A stretch of DNA of 27,460 bases from a virus. The stretch spans positions 1 to 27,460 of the IMG/VR virus record IMGVR_UViG_3300006616_000062, one strand, 5' to 3'. The position numbers were made by a program, and so were the translations under genes. This document shows, one piece after another, positions 16,500 to 26,300 of the stretch (position 1 is the stretch's first letter; every line of letters begins with the position of its first letter). The notes beneath the pieces are model-generated. The model did not search any database. It saw only the letters and a program-made list of their open reading frames with translations, and was not told the DNA's origin.

Positions 16500-18292
16500 T
16501 GGCTTTTAATTTAGAAATATCTTATTTTAATTCTTTTTGGGTAAAAAAGACAAATAACCAATGGACAGAGTCACAATATCCTACAAGTGGCTATGGTAAT
16601 ATATCTAAAATACCTAATTGGCCAGGTGTGCCTTATAAAACTTATGGTACTACTGCAGCTACTAGACATTTAAACTATGTTTCCACTTCACAGATGTCTT
16701 CTATACCTAACCAAAGAGCAGATGTTAATTACTCTCCTGATTCAGAAGATTTAACATTAAATTGGCTTATAGAAGAGTCAAGAATAAGAGGCGCTTTTAA
16801 TGGTGACTCTACTGATTATGGAGTTAAAGCTTATTTATTAGATGATGAATATACTGCTGTAACTAGAAAAAACAATGTCATATACTCAGGCTTATTTAAC
16901 TCTAAAACAAACGTTAATGAAACAAATGTTTTTTCATCAGCTCAAAGCATAACTTTTGCAGCGCCAGAGCAATATGGATCTATACAAAAGCTATATAGTG
17001 AAGATACTAAACTATTATTTTTTCAAGAAAATAAAGTTAGTAGAGCTATGGTTAACAAAAATATTTTATATACAACTGAAGGAAGAGGAGCACCTGTTAG
17101 CTCACAAAATCTCGTAATAGGGGAAATAACTCCATTTGTAGGTGAATATGGTATTAGTAGGAATCCTTATTCATTTGCTCAATTTGGTAGAAGAAAATAC
17201 TTTACAGATAAAAATAGAAATGTAGTATTAAGACTATCGGACAATGGGTTAACGCCTATAAGTGATTATGGTATGGCTGATTTTTTTAGAGATAGATTAG
17301 CTGAAATAGATGATAACTTATATCAAAATATAGTAACAAGAAGTTTGTCAGGTGTGCGATCACCAACTTGGCCTTACAATACTGTTCAAACCATTGGAGT
17401 AGGAGAGCCTTATATAGAAATAAATAACCCAGGTGGTAATATTGGTGATCTTTTCACAGGAGTACCTATAGGAGCTTCAATCGTAATAGATGATATAGAT
17501 ACAGGTTGTTATGTTAGGAATGTAGATTTAACTAATGGTAGAGTGCAGTTGACAGAATTAATTCCTTTTGACTTTCCATCAGGCGCTACAGCTAGTTTTA
17601 TAACTTATGAAAAAGATAAAGTTATAGGTGCTTATAATACTTATACAGACAAATATGTTTTAAGTATGCAGAAAAGAGATGGTACTTACAACACATTATC
17701 TTTTGATGAAAAAGTATTAGGTTGGGTATCTTTTTATGATTACAAGCCTTATAATGCTAAAAGTTTGTTCAACAGATTTTATACTACAAGTCAAACTAAC
17801 TTATGGATGCATAACGCTGAAAATGTATTAAGAAATAGTTTCTATGGTAATGAGCCAGTAAACTCTTCTATAGAGTTTGTATTTAATGCTCAGCCAAACA
17901 TAGTTAAAACGTTTAAAACAGTTAACTACGAAGGTACCAATGGTTGGGAATTAACTAGTATGATAAGTGATCAAACAGGAGCTTTAGCAGCAGGTGGTGG
18001 CTTTGAAAGTTTTGAAGATGAAACAGCAGTCATAAGAAGTTATAATGAAGGATTGTATATTGAAGATGGTATACAATATAGAGCAGGATTTGATTTAAAA
18101 GAAAATAGATACGTAGCTAATGTTATTAATAATACACCTGCTCAACCAGGTGAAATAATAATAGGTGATCAAGCTAGTGGTATCAAAGGATATTTTACAA
18201 CATTGAAACTAACAACAGACGCAACAACAGATTTAGGTGGAACAAAAGAATTATTTGCCGTAGGATCTGAGTATGTCATGTCATCTTATTAA
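16499..18292 (+). CDS. second nozzle-type tail protein, 597 aa
   Basis: A beta-rich protein starting on the last base of the previous stop. Two blocks are familiar: YNTYTDKYVLSMQKRDGTYN, then LSFDEKVLGWVSFYDYKPYN (about residues 380-418), and SSIEFVFNAQPNIVKTFKTV with NYEGTNGW (about 460-485). I recall such blocks from C-terminal parts of nozzle/stabilisation proteins in crAss-like and related phages. It may therefore be the second half of a nozzle made from two chains, or a separate subunit paired with the 1375-residue protein. It has its own ATG and an intact N-terminal segment, so it is not simply a frameshift product. The C-terminal 90 residues may be a receptor-facing or capping domain, but nothing shows this directly. 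Confidence 0.6.
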   Translation: MAFNLEISYFNSFWVKKTNNQWTESQYPTSGYGNISKIPNWPGVPYKTYGTTAATRHLNYVSTSQMSSIPNQRADVNYSPDSEDLTLNWLIEESRIRGAFNGDSTDYGVKAYLLDDEYTAVTRKNNVIYSGLFNSKTNVNETNVFSSAQSITFAAPEQYGSIQKLYSEDTKLLFFQENKVSRAMVNKNILYTTEGRGAPVSSQNLVIGEITPFVGEYGISRNPYSFAQFGRRKYFTDKNRNVVLRLSDNGLTPISDYGMADFFRDRLAEIDDNLYQNIVTRSLSGVRSPTWPYNTVQTIGVGEPYIEINNPGGNIGDLFTGVPIGASIVIDDIDTGCYVRNVDLTNGRVQLTELIPFDFPSGATASFITYEKDKVIGAYNTYTDKYVLSMQKRDGTYNTLSFDEKVLGWVSFYDYKPYNAKSLFNRFYTTSQTNLWMHNAENVLRNSFYGNEPVNSSIEFVFNAQPNIVKTFKTVNYEGTNGWELTSMISDQTGALAAGGGFESFEDETAVIRSYNEGLYIEDGIQYRAGFDLKENRYVANVINNTPAQPGEIIIGDQASGIKGYFTTLKLTTDATTDLGGTKELFAVGSEYVMSSY

Positions 18293-18301
18293 AATTAAAA
18301 T

Positions 18302-19156
18302 ATGGGTTTATTAAACAACAATAATCATAGAAGAAATAAAAGAGCTAATTTAAGAAAGCAAAACACATTAGGTAGTGGTTCATTAGGTTATCAACCTGGT
18401 ACGTTTTCTACTCAAGGATTAGGAAGTTCTACTAGCCTTCTTGGTAGTGGAAATGCTTTTCAAAATTCTCAACCTAATCTTTCATTAAACGTAAGTCCAA
18501 TTAACACTGCAAACCCGTCAGCTAGTACTGGCCCGTCAGCTAGTACTGGTGGTGGTGGAAACATGATGGGTTATATGCAATTAGCGGCAGCTGCTACACC
18601 TATGGTTATGGGTTTTATACAAGGTAGACAGCAACAGGAACGATTTGAAGACTTAGAAGAAAAAAGACTTGTTAAAGATAAACAAATTCAAGGCATGTTA
18701 AATAATAGACAAGACATAAGAAACCCTTATGCTAACTTAGCTGTAGCTACTGAAGCGGCAGAGTTCCAAGCTCAACAGGTAGATCAATCACTTGCTAATA
18801 CTTTAGACGCTATGCAAGCTGGAGGTTTTGGAGCTGGTGGTGCTACTGCGTTAGCTAGAGAAGCTGCAAAAGCTAAACAAGGTATCTCAGCTGACATACA
18901 AAAACAAGAAGCTATGAATCAAAGAATGTTTGCTCAAGGTGAACAAGTTAGACAAAGCATGCAAGAACAAAGGTCTATTGATGATATTGATTTTGCTAGA
19001 GCTCAATCTGATAATTTAAGACAAATGGAGATGGATGCTTTAACAGCTAAATCAGCGGCACAACAAGGTGGAGTTGGTGGTAGTATGCAAATAGCTCAAA
19101 CTATTATGTCTAATCCAGAGGCGATGAAATCTATATCTGGATTATTTGGAAGTTAA
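18302..19156 (+). CDS. internal virion / ejection protein candidate, 284 aa
   Basis: The N-terminus is basic (NNNHRRNKRANLRKQN), followed by a Ser/Gly/Leu/Asn-rich linker with a PSASTG repeat, a hydrophobic Ala/Met-rich helix at about residues 88-108 (MMGYMQLAAAATPMVMGF) and then a long Ala/Gln-rich helical region to the end. A small basic, partly membrane-active helical protein placed right after the nozzle genes fits the internal core or ejection proteins of podoviruses (the place of T7 gp14). No sequence family is recognised; the function is inferred from order and composition. Confidence 0.55.
   Translation: MGLLNNNNHRRNKRANLRKQNTLGSGSLGYQPGTFSTQGLGSSTSLLGSGNAFQNSQPNLSLNVSPINTANPSASTGPSASTGGGGNMMGYMQLAAAATPMVMGFIQGRQQQERFEDLEEKRLVKDKQIQGMLNNRQDIRNPYANLAVATEAAEFQAQQVDQSLANTLDAMQAGGFGAGGATALAREAAKAKQGISADIQKQEAMNQRMFAQGEQVRQSMQEQRSIDDIDFARAQSDNLRQMEMDALTAKSAAQQGGVGGSMQIAQTIMSNPEAMKSISGLFGS
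18514..18549 (+). repeat. 18-bp perfect tandem repeat, two units
   Basis: CCCGTCAGCTAGTACTGG occurs twice without a gap (18514-18531 and 18532-18549) and encodes PSASTG twice inside the linker of the internal protein. The frame is kept. A perfect duplication suggests a recent event. Confidence 0.9.
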
Positions 19157-19166
19157 AAAATAAAAT

Positions 19167-20396
19167 ATGGCAACAAGAAGATCAAGATATACACCTAGGT
19201 TAGTTAGAGATCCAAGAGGCATGCAGGCTGCTAGATTTACAGCAGGTATGGGTAAAGCTTTTGCTGATACTTTAGGTACTATAGCTAAAACAAAAGCAGA
19301 TGAAAAAGCAGCTTTAAATAAATTAACTAAAGAAAGTTTAACACAATCACAAGCTTATTTAGATAAGATAAAAGATTTTAAAAGAACTAATAGCCCTTTA
19401 GATGAGCAGATAATAGGTTTAATAGAGGAAGATGCTAGAATGATTAGTGATGCTTATATGAAAGCTTATAGCCCTGATGGAACGCCTGAAGACATGATAG
19501 CTTATCAAAAACTAAATAATCAAACAAGTAGATCGCTAGATGATCTAACTATGATGATAGGCGCTATAGATATTGACAATGATGCTAGAGATTTAGCTAA
19601 ACAAGAAAATAGAATTATATATGATAAAGACTCTAATGGTAATATTATAAACAATGCTGATGAAGATATTTTTAAGTATGGCATAACTAACGGGGCTTCT
19701 GATATTAAACTTACTAGAGGTCCAAATGGTTTTGTTTTGTCAGGTAAAGCTGTAAAAGACGATGGAACAATGACAGGTGATGTTACTATGGACGTGGCTG
19801 ATTGGTCTGAAAGTTTAAGGAAAAATGGTAAATCATTTGAAGAAAAAAGTGCTAACTTGGACTTAACCTCAACTGATTATGGTAAAGGGTTAGTTGATAA
19901 ATTTAAAGATCAAATAGAGATAGACATAACAGGTGATGCAAAAATAGTAGATAATCCTAATTATTTAAAAGGTGGAGCTACTCCTGATCCTAAAAATCCA
20001 GGTTATGACACGGCTGGTAATAGAGCTAAAATGAAACAAACAGAATCTTACACCATAAAAGATCCTAAAAAAGCTAAGGAAGTTATATTAAATTATTTTA
20101 ATGACGCTGGTGGTATTGTTAGTTTTGACAAAAATAAATCCGTGCCTTCTGAAAAAGAGTTGTGGGCAATGTTGCAAGAGCAAGGTAGACTAGATTATAG
20201 CCTTCTTAATAGAACGCCTGGAAAAGTAAAAGAAAGTTGGAGTCAAATAAATCCTAGTATGATGGACGATGCTAAGCTATTACTACAAAGAGCTTATGCT
20301 GATTATATAGTTGAAACAATGTCTCCAACAGGTCAAGAAAAAACTAATGTAACTAAAAACTTTGGATCAGCAATTGATACAAGTAAATATCAATAA
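19167..20396 (+). CDS. putative internal virion protein, 409 aa
   Basis: I do not recognise a family. The N-terminus is basic (ATRRSRYTPRLVRDPRG) followed by long helices (residues about 30-145, including TIAKTKADEKAALNKLTKES and DDLTMMIGAIDIDNDARDLA), a mixed alpha/beta middle and a helical C-terminus ending in SAIDTSKYQ. There is no signal peptide or strong membrane segment. It lies between the Ala/Gln-rich protein and the giant gene, the slot where podoviruses encode core proteins ejected ahead of the DNA, so an internal virion role is inferred. The start is ATG 19167 after an A-rich leader (aaaaaataaaat). Confidence 0.5.
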   Translation: MATRRSRYTPRLVRDPRGMQAARFTAGMGKAFADTLGTIAKTKADEKAALNKLTKESLTQSQAYLDKIKDFKRTNSPLDEQIIGLIEEDARMISDAYMKAYSPDGTPEDMIAYQKLNNQTSRSLDDLTMMIGAIDIDNDARDLAKQENRIIYDKDSNGNIINNADEDIFKYGITNGASDIKLTRGPNGFVLSGKAVKDDGTMTGDVTMDVADWSESLRKNGKSFEEKSANLDLTSTDYGKGLVDKFKDQIEIDITGDAKIVDNPNYLKGGATPDPKNPGYDTAGNRAKMKQTESYTIKDPKKAKEVILNYFNDAGGIVSFDKNKSVPSEKELWAMLQEQGRLDYSLLNRTPGKVKESWSQINPSMMDDAKLLLQRAYADYIVETMSPTGQEKTNVTKNFGSAIDTSKYQ

Positions 20397-20399
20397 TAT

Positions 20400-23300
20400 A
20401 TGAACGAAGAAGCAATAGATTCAGCATTTACTTTATTCTCTGAAGCAGGGTATAATAAAGATAAAGCTAGTTATTTAAAGTTAATTCAAGAAAATGAAGA
20501 CGCTTTAAACGACTCTTTTTCCTTATTTAAAGAGGCTGGCTATAAAAACGACATTAACAACTTTAAAAATTTAATGGGTTTTGAAGTTGAAGATGAAGTA
20601 GAAGTTGTAAGCGATCCCAAAAAAGAAAAAGGTGTAGACGCTGAGAGCGTTATACAAGGCTTTGACTCATACTTAGAAGCACTTAGTAATGAAGATTATA
20701 GAGATGATAATATAAAAGACAATGATGCTAGATTAGCAGAAATTGAAAAAGTTAAAAAAGAAAAAGCTAATTTTAATTCTACTATAAATAAAAATCCTGG
20801 AATATTAGAATCTGCAAATGATATATTATCTTTAGATAAAGATGTTACAGAAGAAGAAATACAAGCAGAAGAAGTAGTTGGTAATTCTTATTTTGATGAT
20901 TTTGCTATAAAAAGAAAAAAAGAAGGTAAAAGCTTTTACGACAATGATAGAAAGAACGAAAGAAGGATGCAGGAGCTTTTGTTTGGTGAAGGAAAAACAG
21001 GTGCTGAAAATGATCCAATAAAAAACGAGTTTAATCAATACGCAGCATCGTTAATGGACATAACAAACGCTGCGAAAGAATTAGGTTTAAAACCAACAGC
21101 TGATAAAGAAAAAGCTAAAAAAGATAAATCTTACACTTACATACCTGATGTTTCTAGCGGTAATATAGATGAAATATCTTTAGAAGTATTAGAAAGAGCT
21201 AACTATAATCAGAAAAAGAAACAAGCTAAAGAAGGTAGGTTTAAAGCAATAAAGCCTGAATTAGATAAAAAACTTAACGAATTTGAACAAAAATTTGGAG
21301 CTACTAATGCTGAAAAAGCTTTATCCCTTGTAAAAACTCTTGGACAAGCCAGTACACTTCCTGGTCTTGCAAAGGTTGGCGTTCAAAAATATTTAGGTAT
21401 ACCTGATAAAGAGCATGTAAAATACACAGAAAATAGAGATAAACTTTATAATTTAGTTTCGTCAGGAGAAAAAGCTTCTAATTACAAACTAAAAAGTACT
21501 CTTTATAACATAGGGACTAGCGTGGAAGATGTTGCTTCTGTTAAAGCTGAGTTGCAGAGAGTTAGTAATAATATAAAAAATAATACTTACCCAACACAAG
21601 CTGATTATGATAAATACAATAGTTTAATTGAAGAGTTAAAAATTAAAAATGAGGCTATTGATGCACAAATATCTTTTTTAAATAGTATAGAAGTAGAATC
21701 TGATGTAATAAGTGAGATAGCTAAAGAAACTAAAAAAACATATGAAACTTTAGACGTTTACCAAAATAATATAGCGTCTAGCACTGTTAGACTAGCAGCG
21801 GGATTAGGAAATGTTGTTAATGAAACTTTAAACCCTATAAATTTACTAGAATGGACTGGCTATGATTTAAACAACGAGGAAGTTAGAAACAATGTAGCTG
21901 AAAAGCTTAGTGATATTACAGGTGTTAATGAAGATACTATAAAAGCAAATTTTAAATTACTAGATAAAGGTGATCAAAGCATAGATAAAGCTTTAAATGA
22001 TTTATCAGGTCTTGCAGAAGAAATAAAACAAAGAAACAGAGATCCTCAAAGATTTGATGAAATAAATAGTCTTGCGGAGTTTGCATCATGGAGTGGTGAA
22101 ATGTTGTCTGATCAAGTTGTTAACACTGGTATGTCTATAGTCATGCCTGGTTTTGGTTTAGTATTGTCGGCAGCGTCTGAAGCAGGTAACAAGATGCATG
22201 AGATGAAAACTGAGATTGGTGGAGAAGAGTGGGACGAGGGTACTAAAGCTTACATACAAGAGTTTAAGAAAGAGTTTGGTACAAATCCTTTTGGAATAGA
22301 TGCTGATGATAACTTTATGATAAAGCCTAAAGAATATAATGCATTGCAATTTTTTGCAACCGCAGGTGTTTATGGAGCTGCGGAATATTACAGTGAAAAA
22401 ATAGCTTTAAAGAACTTTGGTATGGGTTCTAAAAACCTTAAAAAAGCTTTTGACTTAGCTAGAAGATCAGGTGCAGATGACATTATTTTTAGTAATACTG
22501 GTAAGACTAATTGGGGTTATTTAAAAGATTTTGGTAAAGATTGGTTTAGAGGTGGTGTAGAAGAATCCGTAGGTGAAGGATCAGTTGCTTTAGCTGGTAA
22601 CTTTATGGATAGATTTATATTAGGTAAAACCGAAGTATCTATGCTAGATGGTGTGACAGAATCTATGGTATCTGGTTTTGTCATGAACTCAGCCTTTCAA
22701 TCTCCAGCTATAGCAGGTCAAGTTTACAACGCATTTAGACCAGAAGGAATAAATGCTAAAGTCGCAGCTACTGGAGCTGAAATGGTTAGGCTTAGTAAAA
22801 TAAGAGATGATTACAATTTAAGGTTAGGAGAGCTACAACCTGGAAGTAAAGAACACACAGACGTTGTTGCAGCTAAACAAACTGTAGAAGATCAAATACA
22901 TGATTTAGCTAAAGAACAATTAGAAAATTACGAAAAAACAAGTAATGATATAGTCGCTTTAACAAAACAAGATAGGCAGTCTTTAATAGATATTTTTAAT
23001 CGTGAGCATAAGTTAAGAGATGAAATAGACGGAATAAATAGTAATCCTGAACTTGATGAAAAAACTAAAGCTAAAGAGATTACCGCACTTCAGAAAAAAT
23101 TAGTTGTTGAAAATGCTTTTAAAGAAAGAGTATTAGCTAACTCAAAATGGAATGCTGATAAAGCTAGATCTAGTAAATTTGCTAATATGTGGCGAGCTAA
23201 AACTGGCACATTGAATCAAGTTGTTAATATAGCAGGTGATAATAATACTGACGCATTAGAGCAAGGTTTAAAACATATAGACAGCTTAGATAATCTTACG

Positions 23301-26300
23301 GCTGAAGAAAAGAATCAAGTTAAAGACCAAATGAAAGCTGAGTTTGAGAGAGCTAAACAAGAATCTAAAGGTGACTTTACTGTACATGGTATGGCTTTTG
23401 GTGATAATATCACTGTTCAAACTAAAAATGCAGATGGTTCTATGTCGAGCAGGAAGGTTAATATACCTATGAACTTTGCTATGAGTAGAGCAAATGCAAA
23501 TGTTCAGTCTCATGAAATGGGTCATCAAACTGTATTTAAAGAGTTTATGCAAAATAATCCTAATGCTATAGGATTAGTTAGTGACATGGAGTCTTATATT
23601 AAAAAGAATTTTAAAGGAGACATATTACAAGAGCTTAAAGAGGTAGAAGAAGCTTACAAAAATAGGCCTAAAGCAGAGATAGCTGAGGAAAAACTAGCTA
23701 GAATTAGTGACTTTTTAAGAGGAAGAAACATGAAAGGTGATAGAACCTTATATAATAAACTATTTGGTAGATTTCAAAAGTTTAATGATGGTTCTTCTCA
23801 GCAAATAAACACGGGTAAAGACGTGTTTGATATGATTACTAGCTACAACCAGTCTTTTGAAACAGGTACTCTCACAGGTTTAACTAAAGCAATTGCTGAG
23901 GGTAGAGTTGAAACAGATAAAAAACCAAGATCAACTAGAAGATCTATGACTAAAGCTGAGCAAAGTAAAGTTGAAGATGATCTTAATAATGCTCCAGGTG
24001 CTAGAAATAAAGACGGTAAATACACTATGACTAAAGCAGAATGGAGAGCTGATAAAAATAGAGCATTTAGTAAAGCATATAACATGCTTATGAATGGTGA
24101 TTTAGATGGTCTTATAATTGCTAAAATGGCTTCTGGTAAAGATATATATGGCCAAGCAAGGGAAGAGTTCTTAAGTGATGCTAGAGATAAAATAGGACAG
24201 CATATACTTAACTTTGATCCACAAATGCAAGATAGCTTATTTGGCTGGGTTAATTCTTACATAAGTAGAAAAGTTGGTGATGTAGCTAAAAAAGCTAAAA
24301 GAGAAAAAGAAAAGACGCCAGGTAAAAGAATATCTACAGATCAAAAAATAAGTGAAGAAGGTAGAACAGTTGCTGAAACTATTGAAGGTGATACAGCTAG
24401 TGATATAGAAGCTGCAGTCGATAGATCATTAAATGCTAAGAAAAAAGGTATTGATAATCTTAGAACTAGACTAGGTATTGAAAAAGGTGGTAAGATATAT
24501 AACAAAGTAGTTGACGCTGTTAAAAAAGTATTTGGAGCTAAACTACCTGAAGTATCTAATAAGAATTTTAAAGAAGCTCTTAAAAAAGATTTTAATACTT
24601 TATTATTTAAAGATATTAAAAATGATATAGGAACTAGAGCTAAATATAAAGAGTTTATTGAAGGTAATGTAACTTTTAAAGATGCAGATGGCAATACAAA
24701 GACAATGCCTCGTTGGGAAATGTTATATGATTATATTTCTCAGTCTACGTTTAATAAAAGATTTGAGCCATTTATAGAGCCTTTAATAGATCCAGCTACA
24801 GGAAAACAAGCTAGACCTGATAATAATCCTTTGTTTACTAAAAAGAAAATAACTAAACAACAATGGGTTGATTATTTTTTAGGTGATAATGTACAAGCAT
24901 CGACTAAAGGAACTAGAAAAGATGCTTTAGCTTCTGCCATAGCTCAAGAACTAGCTTTTGATGCTACAATGGAAACTATATCAGATCCAGATATACAAGC
25001 TAGAATAAAAGATATTTATGAGTCACAAGGTTTAAGACAAGTTGAAAACTATTTAGAGCAAGTAGCTAAAGAAATAGATAGAAAACCTGATAGTAAATTT
25101 AGTATAACTAAAAAACCTGTTGTAGAAAGATTACAAAAACACATGGAAGATTCTAAAGGTATTACACCTATTGAAGCTTTTGATAATTTTTACAACAAAC
25201 TAAATGAAAGCGACAAGCAAGCTATTATAAGCGAGAGATCGGCTATAGAAAATATTTCTAAAAAGGAGGCAAAAAGATTTAATAGAAAAATAAAAGAACC
25301 TAAATCTAAAAGAAAAGAAGAAAAAGGAGTTTTAGCTAGACAAGATCAAATAGTTGAAGAAGCAGGTTATAAACCTCTAGAAAGAAGAGGAGAGGGAAGA
25401 GCTAGTAGTATAAAATACTTAATGACTAATTTTTTTCCTAAACTTTTTAAAGAGTTTGGCGATGTTTCTTCTAAGTTTATAAATACCAGCAACTTATCAC
25501 CTTCTGGAAATGAGGCATTTTCTTATAAACCTGATGGAAAAATAAAAGGTGGTGCTATCAAAAGAGCTCAGTTATTTATAACTTCAGCTATTAAAACTAA
25601 AAAATCAATACCTGGAACTTTAAAAGCTATACAAGAAGGTAATTTAGAAACTGTTGATGCAGTTAAAAAACTTCAAAAAAATACAGATTTTAAAAACTTA
25701 CCAAATGAGAAAGCTAAAAACATAGAAGTATCTTTAAGAAAGCAAAAAACTAAAGATTTACAAAGAAATTTAAAAACTAGAGAACAGCACAAAAAAGGGT
25801 CTATGGCTTATCTTTCTCTTTTTAAGAAAATGTACGATGCTGATAATAACACACTGCCAGGTATTCAGTTTTTAAATTATAACCAAAACGCTAACGATGC
25901 TAATTATAGAAATTTAGCTCAATTAATAGGTGTAGAAAACGGTGTTAAAAAAGGTAGAGAAGAACACATATATCAAGCTGGGCCATGGAGCACTAGAGTA
26001 TTACAAGCAATAACAGCTAAGAACCCTAAAGTGTTTGAGGCTTTTAACAAGTGGCAAGCAGACAATTATTATCAAGAAACTATAGCTGAAAAAAATAAAG
26101 AAGGTACAAGCTCTGAAAGTTTAATTGATGGTACATACACCATGCCAGATGGTTCTACGTGGGAAGCAAAGTCACAAGAACATCCTATACTTAAAAAAGC
26201 TTTAGATGAAGCTATGTTAACTGGAGACTTTAGCAATGTTCCAAGTCCTGATATAAGAAAATATAATGAAGTATTTCATTTAAACCCTAATAATATAATT

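Noticed and set aside
16490-16510. Programmed frameshift joining the 1375- and 597-residue proteins
   Set aside because: There is a clean TAATG stop/start, and I saw no convincing slippery heptamer at the junction; two separate coupled genes are simpler.
24341-24694. 117-codon open frame on the - strand opposite the giant gene
   Set aside because: Lies entirely against the long open + frame and has shadow-type composition; the same holds for the other - strand frames between 20832 and 27071.
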